A stretch of 64,000 nucleotides of DNA from Bacillota bacterium (GTDB lineage: Bacteria; Bacillota; UBA4882; UBA8346). The first letter of the stretch is position 1, and every line of letters begins with the position of its first letter. Positions 31,657-40,653 of this stretch are shown here, in pieces. The stretch is taken from assembly GCA_023392595.1 (NCBI GenBank), contig JAEVYU010000067.1:17182-81181 (forward strand). The letters run 5' to 3'. Made by a program: the position numbers and the translations under genes. The notes beneath the pieces are model-generated. The model was not told where the DNA came from, made no database searches, and was given only the letters and a program-made list of their open reading frames with translations.

Positions 31657-32559
31657 CTACTTCCCGCTCACACAGAACTTTTCCACCAGCCGGACCGGAT
31701 TATAGGATAATTTGGCTTTCCGGAGTCCTTCCAGTCCCATATCTTCTTCCCTGTTTAAAAATTCGTACCCGCTCCAGCAGTTGGCGGCAAATTGCTGGTT
31801 GATGGCGGGAAACATCCCGTCAAATTCGGTGTTGGCCTTTTCAATGTGGATCACCGCCGTATTGGCGTTTAATTCTTCACCCACGGCCAAGGCGGATATT
31901 TTACCGTCAACCTTGATGACCCCGCCAATGATTTTCAGGGCTTCAAAATTGGACAGCACCAAAGCCATGGCTTCATTTTCCTCGGATGATTCCTCATCCG
32001 CTTTGGCAGTCAGATTGAACCACTCGGTCTGTAAATGAAGACACTCTGCTGCGAGCCCGGGGTCCATCGGCGAATATTCCCACTGATACTTCCGTAAAAA
32101 CTGGTTTAAATGATTGCGCTTGCCGTGAAATTTCCGCCCCGCCAGGTTAATCAGTTCACTTGAACTGTATAAATAATCGGCCGTGTTCCGATCCTCTTCC
32201 ATCCGGAGATTAGGATCCGCCTTGCCCATGCCCTCAGCCAAAACTTTCGGAGTACGCCGCATCAAAAAGGGGAATTTTTCGTCCCTGGCCCATGCTTTCA
32301 TAAAATGAACGGCTTCCTTCAATCTTTCCGGATTGCGCCAATCGCCGATGGGGGGTAGAAAAAAATGAATCCATTTAGGCGGTTTGCACCATAAAAACCA
32401 ATAATCCAAACTCGGATGATAAAAAACATGAAGGCCATAACTTTTTTGCCACATAAACAAATTCGTAAACGTTAAGTCGGAGATTTCGGGTTGCAACTCA
32501 TGCAGCATCCGGTCAATCACCGGCTTATCTTCCATCCTTAGCTCTCGAAATGTTTCCAT
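31657..32559 (-). CDS. DUF2156 domain protein (MprF C-terminal-like)
   Basis: This 300-residue cytosolic protein has a double-GNAT-like fold. The family marks are a D-L-T-F-T-N-L-F-M-W segment near the N-terminus, G-R-K-F-H-G-K-R-N-H-L-N-Q-F in the middle, and the C-terminal I-N-Q-Q-F-A and N-R-E-E-D-M-G-L-E-G-L-R-K-A-K motifs. This is the DUF2156 family, related to the aminoacyl-transferase half of MprF, but there is no membrane flippase domain, so the substrate is unknown. It is monocistronic with a weak ribosome site. Confidence 0.85.
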   Translation of the reverse strand: METFRELRMEDKPVIDRMLHELQPEISDLTFTNLFMWQKSYGLHVFYHPSLDYWFLWCKPPKWIHFFLPPIGDWRNPERLKEAVHFMKAWARDEKFPFLMRRTPKVLAEGMGKADPNLRMEEDRNTADYLYSSSELINLAGRKFHGKRNHLNQFLRKYQWEYSPMDPGLAAECLHLQTEWFNLTAKADEESSEENEAMALVLSNFEALKIIGGVIKVDGKISALAVGEELNANTAVIHIEKANTEFDGMFPAINQQFAANCWSGYEFLNREEDMGLEGLRKAKLSYNPVRLVEKFCVSGK

Positions 32560-32806
32560 ACCTTACACCCATTCTTCAATTAGTGAAAACCCAATTTCAA
32601 ATAGCTTATCCCAGTTTCAACGCCACATTTAGCTTAACCTAATTTGAATGACAGCTTTCCCCCTCTTAAAACTTTAATTCTAGGCGCAAACCTGCAAACC
32701 TCCTAAAATTCCCTTTTGTTATTTAAAATTCATGGTTTACTGGAACTACCAGATTAACATTATTTTATGCCGGATACAATAGAAGCAACAAAATGGAGGT
32801 TCGTTC

Positions 32807-33286
32807 ATGGCGGAGCCGGAAAAATTCACTTTAATCCTTTTCAGCGGCGATTTTGATAAGGCAATGGCTGCCCTAACCCTTGCCAATGGGGCTGCCGGGG
32901 AGGGAATGGAAGTAACCATCTTTTTTACCTTTTGGGGCATTAACCTATTACGCCGAAGTATAATCCAGCGGAAACTGTTTCTGGAGAACCTGTTCAAAAA
33001 AATGATGCCTGTCGGTGTCGATAGGATTGGCCTTTCCAAAATGAATTTTCTGGGACTGGGCCCCTGGATGATGAAAAGGTTAATCCGTCAAAAACAGGGG
33101 CAGACAGCGGCGGATCTTTTTAATATGGCCATGAAAAGAAACGTCCGGTTTATTGCCTGTGAAGCGTCCTTGCAATTGCTGGGCATTTCCAGGGAAGAAC
33201 TCATCGCTTACAATCACCTGGAAATTGCCGGAGTTGACATTTTTCTTAAAAACGCCCTCCGGTCGAAAGTCGCCATGTTCATTTAA
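32807..33286 (+). CDS. DsrE/DsrF/DrsH-like family protein
   Basis: This 159-residue protein has the DsrE-like Rossmann pattern: T-L-I-L-F-S-G-D-F-D-K-A (strand 1 and loop), M-E-V-T-I-F-F-T-F-W-G, and a conserved Cys in F-I-A-C-E-A-S-L-Q-L-L-G-I. The C-E-A/S region matches the conserved Cys of the DrsE_2 subfamily (C-x-M-S-M-D-V-M-G), which is linked to sulfur-relay or persulfide chemistry. Proteins of this type often associate with membranes. GGAGG precedes the ATG. It is convergent with rubredoxin, from which a bidirectional terminator separates it. Confidence 0.82.
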   Translation: MAEPEKFTLILFSGDFDKAMAALTLANGAAGEGMEVTIFFTFWGINLLRRSIIQRKLFLENLFKKMMPVGVDRIGLSKMNFLGLGPWMMKRLIRQKQGQTAADLFNMAMKRNVRFIACEASLQLLGISREELIAYNHLEIAGVDIFLKNALRSKVAMFI

Positions 33287-33385
33287 ACTTGAATCCGGCA
33301 AGTAACTTCAAAAACTCAGTCCCATTTAAACTTGCCGGATCGAGGTTGAATTCCGCTGAAGGCGCATTGTTTTAAAAGATTTCAT

Positions 33386-33422
33386 AAAGAAAAAGCTCCA
33401 AATTCATGGAAGCTTTTTCTTT
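33386..33422. terminator. Bidirectional terminator between DsrE-like and rubredoxin genes
   Basis: AAAGAAAAAGCTCC pairs with GGAAGCTTTTTCTTT (one bulge) around an 8-base loop. U-tracts occur on both strands, which fits two convergent genes. Confidence 0.85.
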
Positions 33423-33486
33423 GACATATTTGCCAAAACACCATCAATCTCCCGTTTGGTGGGGCCGCGCAGCCGGTTTTGGGCAA

Positions 33487-33645
33487 TCAGTCTACCGGCT
33501 CAAACGAGTCCTTGCCGACTCCGCAGTCGGGACATACCCAGCTGTCCGGAAGATCCTCAAATGAAGTTCCGGCTTTAATGCCATTTTCCGGGTCACCCAC
33601 CGCCGGGTCATAAATATAACCGCAAATCGTACATTGCCATTTCAT
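33487..33645 (-). CDS. Rubredoxin
   Basis: This 52-residue rubredoxin has four Cys iron ligands in W-Q-C-T-I-C-G-Y-I-Y-D-P and W-V-C-P-D-C-G-V-G-K. It carries single electrons, usually from an NAD(P)H oxidoreductase to oxygen- or peroxide-reducing enzymes such as rubrerythrins. A reverse-rubrerythrin-type gene occurs at 47.6 kb. The ATG at 33645 has AAGGAGG 7-8 bases upstream. It suggests an anaerobic or microaerophilic host. Confidence 0.95.
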   Translation of the reverse strand: MKWQCTICGYIYDPAVGDPENGIKAGTSFEDLPDSWVCPDCGVGKDSFEPVD

Positions 33646-33880
33646 TCCACACAACCTCCTTCGATTCTGAAATAGTATAACCAACGGCATTCAAAAAGTT
33701 AAAAGATATTTGTTAACCTAGTTAAATTTTAATATAGAAAATATTGTTTGTCAAGAATTCATTGAACGAAAGTTTAAATAAAATTCGACATTAAATTCAA
33801 TATAAATCCCCCCTTAAAAAATAAAACCACCGGTGATCGATGGCTTCATAAATAATATATAGCTGATAGGCTCTTTTTTA

Positions 33881-34172
33881 TTAAAATTTAATCATACCTC
33901 CCAAAGTTAAGCCATCAAGTCTGAGTTTTGGTTCCTCACTATCATAATCCGAAGAACAATTTATTGTATATACTCGGTACCCAGCTGTTAAAGCAAAATT
34001 ATCTGGAATGAGGCACCCCATTTTTATATTCAATAATGATATATTCTGTAGAATCCCAGTTATAAAATGAACCATCAAGTGAAAAGTGTAGGATCCTTGA
34101 ACCGTCATTGCAAACCCTAAAACCAAAACAAAAGCCAGCATGGAATACCAGACCCATTTTTTTCATTTGCAT
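33881..34172 (-). pseudogene. Decayed outer-membrane beta-barrel-like gene
   Basis: One frame starts MQMKKMGLVF with a good GGAGG ahead (start near 34172). A shifted frame supplies the rest of a signal peptide (MLAFVLVLGFAMTVQGS). A later frame ends N-F-A-L-T-A-G-Y-R-V-Y-T-I and L-D-G-L-T-L-G-G-M-I-K-F, a beta-strand-rich tail with a terminal Phe as in outer-membrane barrels. At least one frameshift is needed to join these parts, and the middle is short, so this is probably a remnant with a large deletion. Confidence 0.45.
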
Positions 34173-34441
34173 CAATCCTCCTTATGTCCATTTTTAGTAT
34201 ACGATTACCAGATAAAGTTTTACCACTTCCTGAATATTTTGTATATTTATTTTTCCCGTTAATTTATGCACGCTCAATGTGTTTTAAAAAAATCCACAAT
34301 CATATATTTTTAATACTCTGTTCGCCAAATTTGATTAAGCAAATACGGAAGGAATTAACAACTTTTGCTCGAAGTAATCAGGGTAATTTGAGAAATTCCC
34401 ATGGGATTTATTTTCTATTATCTGGAGGTTTTTGGTTATTC

Positions 34442-35545
34442 ATGAAAAAACCGTTTTTGCTTTTGCTGACTTTATTACTTTCTTCCATGATAATTCATTT
34501 CCAAATCAATCCGGCTTATGGGGCGGGCGAAGAAGGCGTTACCATTGAAATGGAAGGGCAAAGTCCTATTTTAAACGGCGACAAACTTCAAGCCGAGAAA
34601 ATGGCGCTGCTCGATGCATCCCGCAAAGCTGTGGAACAGGTAATCGGCACGATGGTATCCAGCCAAACCGATGTCAAGGACTTTCAATTCATCCAGGATA
34701 CCATCAAAACCCGGGCCAACGGCTATGTATCCCGCCAGGAGATTTTGAACAGCTGGGAAGATAAGGGTTATTACAAGGTTTGGGCGAGATTAACGGTCAA
34801 AAAAGCCGATTTGCAGCAAAGTGTGGAGGCACTTCAATTAACTCTATTGAAAGCCGGAAAACCGCGGCTGATGATTTTGGTTCCCAACCCCGATGCGGTT
34901 TCAAAACTTATGGAAAGTTTGAAAAATGCCGGGTTTCCTGTCGTTGATCCGCAGCGCGCTTCGGAGTTTCAAAGAGCCGGGAGCGGGACAAAAGTTTTTA
35001 CCGAAGACCCGAAGGAAATTTCCAAACTTGCCGCAAGTTCAAAGGCAGAAATACTGATCATCGGCGAGATTCGAAAAGAACCCATAGGAGAAACCCAGGG
35101 CATTCATGCCGAGCGGGCTTATTTAACTATCCGGGCCCTCCGCGCCGATAGCGGTGCCGCTCTCCTTTCCCAAACCTTTGACGCCCGCGGCGTTGATCTC
35201 AGTGTTGACATCGCCTTTCAAAAAGCTCTAAACGATGCCGCCGATCAGGCAGCCGGTTTTCTAAAAGAGCAACTTCCCAAACAATTCATTGATAGTCAGC
35301 GAACCATCCAAATCGCGGTAATTACCATCGGCTATTCGGATTTGCAACAGTTGCAACGCCGTCTGAAAGCCACTCCCAACATCGACAACGTATTTTTACG
35401 CAGCTTTAACAACGGCAGCGCCGCGCTGGATGTGGAGACCGGATTGTTAACGGACCAACTGGCCGATTTCATTTCCGGCTGGAAAGAATTGCATTTGGAT
35501 ATTACCAGCATTTCAGGGAGTAAAATTACCCTTCAACACCAATAA
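34442..35545 (+). CDS. Exported protein with FlgT-type N-terminal domain
   Basis: This protein of about 367 residues has a signal peptide (MKKPFLLLLTLLLSSMIIHF). Residues 30-135 match the FlgT N-terminal domain: E-G-Q-S-P-I-L-N-G-D, A-L-L-D-A-S-R-K-A-V-E-Q-V-I-G, then I-K-T-R-A-N-G-Y-V. The middle (135-265, P-R-L-M-I-L-V-P-N-P) resembles a CsgG/TolB-N-like alpha/beta domain, and the C-terminal 100 residues form another repeat of that kind. It is the first gene of a four-gene operon of outer-membrane-type proteins. The ATG has GGAGG 13 bases away, longer than usual. The family acts in the periplasm or outer membrane; a flagellar role is not proven, as no other flagellar gene is seen. Confidence 0.75.
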   Translation: MKKPFLLLLTLLLSSMIIHFQINPAYGAGEEGVTIEMEGQSPILNGDKLQAEKMALLDASRKAVEQVIGTMVSSQTDVKDFQFIQDTIKTRANGYVSRQEILNSWEDKGYYKVWARLTVKKADLQQSVEALQLTLLKAGKPRLMILVPNPDAVSKLMESLKNAGFPVVDPQRASEFQRAGSGTKVFTEDPKEISKLAASSKAEILIIGEIRKEPIGETQGIHAERAYLTIRALRADSGAALLSQTFDARGVDLSVDIAFQKALNDAADQAAGFLKEQLPKQFIDSQRTIQIAVITIGYSDLQQLQRRLKATPNIDNVFLRSFNNGSAALDVETGLLTDQLADFISGWKELHLDITSISGSKITLQHQ

Positions 35546-35635
35546 AACCATATTCATGAAGGGGGAATGAACGGCCAACATATTCTTACCCGATAATGAA
35601 ATCATCATTTTTCGATAAAATGGAGGTAACCACTC

Positions 35636-36505
35636 ATGAAAACACGGATATTAACTTTAGGTCTAGCAGCTATTTTGTCTTTTACAGGAGTTACGGTTTT
35701 TGGATATCCCGGCATGTTGGAAGAGAATGTAGCGAGTAACAGGGGCCAAATCAGCTGGGAAAAAGGGTTGATTACGGTTATGGGCCGGGGAGCCGCCAAA
35801 CAAGGTGCTAATCCCGCTGTGGCCCCAATCCTGGCCGAAAGAGCCGCTATCGCCGTCGCCCAACGGAATGCGCTGGAAGTTGTAGAAGGCGTCCGGGTTC
35901 GTTCCAACACCTTTGTCAAAGATATGGAACTCGAAAATGATATGATCCGCACCGAGGTTGAAGGAATGCTTAAAGGTGCTCAACTGGGCTCATCGACATA
36001 CTCCTCGGGCGTCTGCACCGTGACCTTATTGGTTCCGGTCGGAACCTTAACCTCATTGATTCTGGACCAAATGAAACAGAGTTCTTCATTGTCTTCACTG
36101 GCTAATCCCCCGGCGATTGCACCGGATATTGCTCCCGATGATTCGGCCGCCGGCGATGCTCCCGACTATACCGGCTTAATCATCGACGCCCGCAATTTTA
36201 GCGTGAAAGGGGCCCTGGCTCCCCAGGTTTTCGAGGCCGGCACCAATCTGTTAATTTATGGCCCCTACATGGTTAGAGTCGATAAATCCATGGTGATCTA
36301 TTCCCGTTCCATCGATAGAGTGAAAGAAGATAACGTCGACCGGCTGGGCAACAATCCGCTCGTTGTCAAAGCAGTCGGGGCCGTTAAAGTAAAGGGCGAG
36401 GCCACCGACGTCATCATCAGCAGCGAGGATTCCAAGACCTTCCGTCAATCCAAAAACCGGGAGGAAATTTGCGCCAACGCCGCGGTGGCTATTATTATCA
36501 ACTGA
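35636..36505 (+). CDS. LPP20-like exported protein
   Basis: This 289-residue protein has a signal peptide (MKTRILTLGLAAILSFTG). Residues 35-140 match the LPP20 family: I-T-V-M-G-R-G-A-A, A-E-R-A-A-I-A-V-A-Q-R-N-A-L-E-V-V-E-G, V-R-S-N-T-F-V. The C-terminal part (D-Y-T-G-L-I-I-D-A-R onward) is the companion domain often found with it. No lipobox Cys is visible, so it would be soluble in the periplasm. LPP20, FlgT-N and CsgG-like genes cluster in diderm bacteria around outer-membrane assembly. TGGAGGT precedes the ATG by 9 bases. Confidence 0.78.
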   Translation: MKTRILTLGLAAILSFTGVTVFGYPGMLEENVASNRGQISWEKGLITVMGRGAAKQGANPAVAPILAERAAIAVAQRNALEVVEGVRVRSNTFVKDMELENDMIRTEVEGMLKGAQLGSSTYSSGVCTVTLLVPVGTLTSLILDQMKQSSSLSSLANPPAIAPDIAPDDSAAGDAPDYTGLIIDARNFSVKGALAPQVFEAGTNLLIYGPYMVRVDKSMVIYSRSIDRVKEDNVDRLGNNPLVVKAVGAVKVKGEATDVIISSEDSKTFRQSKNREEICANAAVAIIIN

Positions 36506-36532
36506 TTTTCCAATGGATAAGGAGGTTCCCCG

Positions 36533-37513
36533 ATGAAATATCTTACATCATTAAAAACCGGATTGCTGCTGTTCATAGCCGTTTCACTCTTGTTGACTTC
36601 CGCCCCTGTTTTTGCATCCAAGGGCAAAGCCCAACAATTTTATGAGCAAGCGAAAACCTACGCCGAGGAAGGCCGTTGGGATCTGGCAGCCGACGCCTAC
36701 GGTCAAGCCGCCAAAGAATATCCGAAATATAAAGATGTTCAGCAAAAATTGGCCGGCGCCAAAGTTCAAGCATGTACCATGTTAGTTCAAATGGGTGATG
36801 AATCCAAGTCCAAAGAGAAGTATGAAGAGGCTTTAGCCTTATATAAAAAAGCTCTCTTCTACAGTCCCACTTCGGTAGAAGCCAAATCCCAGTTGGACAA
36901 ACTCTCCCAAGATATGGTCGCCCGGTATTATAACCTGGGGCGGACATATGAAAGCCAGAACCAGCTGGAATCGGCTTTGGATGCCTACGGAAAAGCTTAT
37001 ACATACAATCCAAACTATCAGGATTTGAACGACCGTTATACAAGAGTTAAAGTCCAATTGCAAGGCAATATTCCGCTACGGGCCGTATTGTTTTTCATAA
37101 ACCGCAGTACCCAACTGGGGATAGAGACACCGCTCATTCAGGCTTTACAATCGGAATTAGTGGTGAAATCGGCTTCCGGAAAATTTGCAATGGTCGACTA
37201 TAAAAAAGTGCAACAAGTTATCAATGAACAAGCCAAAGGTCTTAGCGATACTCTCAATGACAGCCTGGCAATGGATCTCGGGCGCATCCTCGGAGCAGGC
37301 CAAGTGGTGGTCGGCGAAATAGTTTCGGAGGGAAGCAAATCCAATAAATTTAAAATCACCGCCCGGGTCTTAAAAGTTCCCGGTGGGGAAGTCATTAAGG
37401 AAATTAAAATTTCCGAGAGTTTCAACGGTAAGGAAATGGAAGACTTTCAAAATCAAATTCCCGAACTCGCCAAAGATCTTGCCGAAAAGATCACCAAAGA
37501 AGGTTGGTTCTAG
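36533..37513 (+). CDS. TPR protein with C-terminal CsgG/FlgO-like domain
   Basis: This 326-residue exported protein has a signal peptide (LKTGLLLFIAVSLLLTSAPVFA). TPR units occupy about residues 32-170 (Y-E-Q-A-K-T-Y-A-E-E-G-R-W, Y-E-E-A-L-A-L-Y-K-K-A-L, L-E-S-A-L-D-A-Y-G-K-A). A CsgG-like domain of about 140 residues follows: I-P-L-R-A-V-L-F-F-I-N-R, L-Q-S-E-L-V-V-K-S, M-V-D-Y-K-K-V-Q-Q-V-I-N-E-Q, L-G-A-G-Q-V-V-V-G-E-I. Third gene of the operon, with AAGGAGG before the ATG. It overlaps the next open frame but not the next real start. Confidence 0.8.
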   Translation: MKYLTSLKTGLLLFIAVSLLLTSAPVFASKGKAQQFYEQAKTYAEEGRWDLAADAYGQAAKEYPKYKDVQQKLAGAKVQACTMLVQMGDESKSKEKYEEALALYKKALFYSPTSVEAKSQLDKLSQDMVARYYNLGRTYESQNQLESALDAYGKAYTYNPNYQDLNDRYTRVKVQLQGNIPLRAVLFFINRSTQLGIETPLIQALQSELVVKSASGKFAMVDYKKVQQVINEQAKGLSDTLNDSLAMDLGRILGAGQVVVGEIVSEGSKSNKFKITARVLKVPGGEVIKEIKISESFNGKEMEDFQNQIPELAKDLAEKITKEGWF

Positions 37514-37539
37514 TTTTATTTGCAATGGAGGTATATCGC

Positions 37540-38562
37540 GTGAAGCAAAAAGGTTTAATGTTCTTCCTTCTCCTGATGATGGTTATCAGCTTTACAGCGC
37601 CAACCTATAGCGCCGGACAGCTCTATAAAATCGCAGTATTGCCGTTTGACGACCGCTCCATCCGGAATCGTTGGTGGGGGAATCAATTGGATGTCGGTCA
37701 GGAAGTTTCCAGTGAATTGGTGACCGCGCTGATGAACACCAATCAATTCCGGTTAATTGAACGTGAAGAAGTCAACCGCATCTTGTCGGAACAGAAGTTG
37801 TCCGCAGTCAATGTAGACTCCAATACCGCTATTGAGTTCGGCAAAATGTTGGGTGTGAAATTTCTGGTTATGGGACATGTGACCGAATTCACAATGGATG
37901 ATCAAGGCAGCGCTTTTGTTGATCCCCGAAGCCGACTCGGCCTTGCTTTTAAGACAAAGACCGCCCGGGTGGCTATTGACGCCAGGATGGTCGAAACAAC
38001 AACAGCCGAAATTTTTTGGGGAGTTACCGGGGTTGGTGAAAAAAAGCGGACCAATCTGGGAATCGCCAGTGGCGGCGGCGCCATGATGCTGGGCGGAAAT
38101 TTTGCCAAGACCGATCTGGGCCTGGCTTTACGTGACGCCGTCAATTCGGTGGCCGTTCAATTTGCTCAGAAAGCCTATGAGTCTGGCGCCGATAAACCTA
38201 TCGAAGGCCTCATCGCATATACTTCGTCATCCACCATCATCATTAATGTCGGCAGCGATCATGGCGTTGAACCGGGTATGACCTTCATTGTGAAAGGCAA
38301 TATCCAAACCATACGCGATCCGAAGACAAAAGAAGTCATTGCCGAGCTTAGTGATGATGTAGCCGTATTGACCGTGGTCGAAGTCAAAGAAAAGGCTTCC
38401 ATCTGCCGGATTGAATCTCAAACTGGTGAAATCGCCGTGAATGCAAAAGTAGCATCAAAGTTGGAGCCCAAACCGTCTCCTACCCCAACTCCAACCCCCT
38501 CATCGAAAACCAAAAACAAGGATAAATCAAATCGCGACGGCAATGCCTCCGATTGGCTGTAA
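37540..38562 (+). CDS. CsgG family protein with C-terminal FlgT-C-like domain
   Basis: This 340-residue protein starts at a GTG with TGGAGG 8 bases upstream. It has a signal peptide (LMFFLLLMMVISFTAP). The CsgG domain (about 30-215) shows Y-K-I-A-V-L-P-F-D-D, L-I-E-R-E-E-V-N-R-I-L-S-E-Q, F-G-K-M-L-G-V-K-F-L-V-M-G-H-V. The C-terminal domain (about 225-300: N-V-G-S-D-H-G-V-E-P-G-M-T-F-I-V-K-G) resembles FlgT-C. A PSPTPTPTPSS linker and a basic tail close it. CsgG in E. coli is a lipidated outer-membrane pore; here no lipobox is seen. Last gene of the operon, followed by a hairpin. Confidence 0.83.
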   Translation: MKQKGLMFFLLLMMVISFTAPTYSAGQLYKIAVLPFDDRSIRNRWWGNQLDVGQEVSSELVTALMNTNQFRLIEREEVNRILSEQKLSAVNVDSNTAIEFGKMLGVKFLVMGHVTEFTMDDQGSAFVDPRSRLGLAFKTKTARVAIDARMVETTTAEIFWGVTGVGEKKRTNLGIASGGGAMMLGGNFAKTDLGLALRDAVNSVAVQFAQKAYESGADKPIEGLIAYTSSSTIIINVGSDHGVEPGMTFIVKGNIQTIRDPKTKEVIAELSDDVAVLTVVEVKEKASICRIESQTGEIAVNAKVASKLEPKPSPTPTPTPSSKTKNKDKSNRDGNASDWL

Positions 38563-38596
38563 ATTGCCGCCAGATTTAAAAAATCCCTAAACCATC

Positions 38597-38635
38597 AATC
38601 CTGTCGCTAAAGTCATTGGCTTTCAGACAGGATTG
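38597..38635 (+). terminator. Inverted repeat after the CsgG operon
   Basis: AATCCTGTC and GACAGGATT pair perfectly around a 20-base loop. It uses the AATCCTGT motif that recurs as a dispersed repeat in the RHS island. The U-tract is poor. Confidence 0.5.
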
Positions 38636-38765
38636 ACGCTTACTCCTTTTACCCGGGACAATGAATTACCCTATCGAATAACTCCTGTAAACAATGTCTT
38701 CCAAGATTATCAAAACAATTCATTGGGTATACTGAGTCAATATACTCAACGCATCAGAGGTCATT

Positions 38766-39953
38766 ATGGTAGAGCTCCCTTGGTATACTAAGAAGATAGT
38801 TCTTCCTCTCCCTGACACCGCTCATTTGAGCCGCTTAGAACCTTTTTATCCTCAATCCATCACCCGTGAAGGATTACTATCATCCTTGATTCAAAACCAT
38901 TTAAACGCCTTCCGGATGGAACTCAAGAAGGCCAAAGAAATCGTCTTAATCCTGGAAGATCCTTCCCGGGTAAGTAAAACCGGAATTATCGTCAATACCA
39001 TCTGTCAAACGGTTCAAAAATGCCGTGGCAGCCTATTAGGTTTTGAAATTATCATTGCTTCGGGAGCTCATTTCCACGCCCGGGAGGCGGATTTATTAAA
39101 AAAGGTCGGCTCCTCCCATTGGCCGGTGTCGATTCATAACTGCCTTCAGAACAACCAACCCATCGGAACCAGTCGGTCCGGAATTCCACTCTTATTTAAT
39201 CAAAAAGTCGTCCGTGCCGATTTCAGAATGACCATCTCCACGATGAACATCCACCCTTTAGCCGGACTATCAGGCGGCGCAAAAATATTACTGCCGGGAG
39301 TGGCCGGTTTGAAAACAATCGAAGCTTTTCACAGCCTTCCTGGGGGAATACCCGGAACAGAGAAATCACCCATGCGCATTTTAATCAATGAACTCCTCGG
39401 CATGCTGCCCATTGCCCATAGTTGGCACTTGCTTTCCAATCCGGAAGGGGAAATTTATAAAATCATCGGCGGAGATATGCTGGAATCTTTTCATCAAGCG
39501 GCAACGGAACTCTTAAAAATCGTCACTGTCCGTAAACCTGAGCAGTTGGCGGATTTTTTAATTTTAGGATGCCGGCCTTTCAATCAAAACTTAATCGGCG
39601 CTTTCAAATCTTTCCATCCAATACCCAAACTGCTTAAGCCGGGCGGCAGCGTTCTTCTTTTTAACGAAGCCCCGCAAGGAATTGGGTTTCATCATTGGCG
39701 CACGCAAGCCCAAGTCATTACCGGGCAGAAAAAAGAATACCAAAAACGGTTGGAAGATTTTCACGTCGGGATATTTTCCCCCGGGACTTCCTGTGAAGAA
39801 TTTGCAAGCCTTTTTCCGGGAACATTCCATTTATTAAAAACTCAATCCGATCTTGTTACCTTCTTCAATGGGCCAAATACTTATCCAAAAGTTACAACTT
39901 CATCCCGGTTTCTCGTCATCCCTTATGCTCCGGTCACATTGGTTTCGGATTGA
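38766..39953 (+). CDS. LarA-like protein (nickel-pincer racemase/epimerase superfamily)
   Basis: This 395-residue protein keeps the LarA layout: E-D-P-S-R (Asp65, Arg68; normally D-D-x-T-R), S-G-A-H-F-H (His102/104), N-I-H-P-L-A-G-L-S-G-G-A-K-I-L-L-P-G (His163 and Lys173, the Lys that carries the nickel-pincer cofactor in LarA) and E-A-F-H (His189). Members interconvert 2-hydroxyacids by hydride transfer. The first motif is altered, so the substrate may differ from lactate. It stands alone between the CsgG operon and a CBS gene, with no larBCE nearby. It is not closely similar to the LarA-like protein at 58.8 kb. Confidence 0.78.
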   Translation: MVELPWYTKKIVLPLPDTAHLSRLEPFYPQSITREGLLSSLIQNHLNAFRMELKKAKEIVLILEDPSRVSKTGIIVNTICQTVQKCRGSLLGFEIIIASGAHFHAREADLLKKVGSSHWPVSIHNCLQNNQPIGTSRSGIPLLFNQKVVRADFRMTISTMNIHPLAGLSGGAKILLPGVAGLKTIEAFHSLPGGIPGTEKSPMRILINELLGMLPIAHSWHLLSNPEGEIYKIIGGDMLESFHQAATELLKIVTVRKPEQLADFLILGCRPFNQNLIGAFKSFHPIPKLLKPGGSVLLFNEAPQGIGFHHWRTQAQVITGQKKEYQKRLEDFHVGIFSPGTSCEEFASLFPGTFHLLKTQSDLVTFFNGPNTYPKVTTSSRFLVIPYAPVTLVSD

Positions 39954-40006
39954 AAAAGACTTTTATAGTTTGAATGAAAAAGCAACCGCTTCATTCAATT
40001 CAAAAA

Positions 40007-40024
40007 CCGGGTTGTAACACCCGG
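40007..40024 (-). terminator. Short terminator of the CBS gene
   Basis: CCGGGT and ACCCGG enclose a 6-base loop; on the minus strand T5 follows. It lies 14 bp after the CBS stop codon. Confidence 0.6.
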
Positions 40025-40037
40025 CTTAAGACATCCA

Positions 40038-40475
40038 TTATAATGTTTGCCCATACATATATTCTTCGAGATAACGATTTTTAACCTGAAATTCCTCCAG
40101 CTGATACTTAACGATATCACCAATTGAAATAATACCGATAATCCCGTCTTTCGTAACAATCGGCACATGCCGGATCCTGTTTTGCGTCATAATTCCCATG
40201 ATATAATCAATATCATCTTCTGGAATTGCGATAATAATATTCGTACTCATTAATTGGGACACTTGTTTCGATTTCAGGGTATCAAAATCGGAATACGCAG
40301 CGCGCATAATATCCCGTTCGGAGATGATTCCCACCAGCTTCTTTTCGGCATCGATTACTACCAAGGAACCGATTTGATTTTCGATTAATTTGCCCATGGC
40401 CGAAAAAACAGGTTCATCCGGAGTAATGGTAATCACACTCTTGCCTTTATCCTTCAGTAAGTCCGCAACCTTCAT
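40038..40475 (-). CDS. CBS-domain protein
   Basis: This 145-residue protein consists of two CBS domains: V-I-T-I-T-P-D-E-P-V-F-S-A-M through I-I-S-E-R-D-I-M-R, and I-I-A-I-P-E-D-D through I-I-S-I-G-D-I-V-K. Such stand-alone pairs bind adenine nucleotides or S-adenosyl ligands and act as sensors. The ATG at 40475 has GGGAGGG upstream. The function is unknown; it is monocistronic. Confidence 0.88.
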   Translation of the reverse strand: MKVADLLKDKGKSVITITPDEPVFSAMGKLIENQIGSLVVIDAEKKLVGIISERDIMRAAYSDFDTLKSKQVSQLMSTNIIIAIPEDDIDYIMGIMTQNRIRHVPIVTKDGIIGIISIGDIVKYQLEEFQVKNRYLEEYMYGQTL

Positions 40476-40653
40476 TTGGTATCCCTCCCTTATCCAATAA
40501 ATACCCGGCAAATCCTTTCCACTGCTTGTTTTATGAAAACACGCGTCAAACGGATGCTGTCGGGTATCTTTTTTATAATAATAGTATTGGCCAGATTTCT
40601 AAAAATACCTTTTGGGTTTGGATAAGTTCATTTTTTCACAAATGATCTTCGTT

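Noticed and set aside
37504..37539. Upstream start for the CsgG gene
   Set aside because: The GTG at 37540 has a proper TGGAGG site and begins a signal peptide; the earlier start overlaps the preceding gene.
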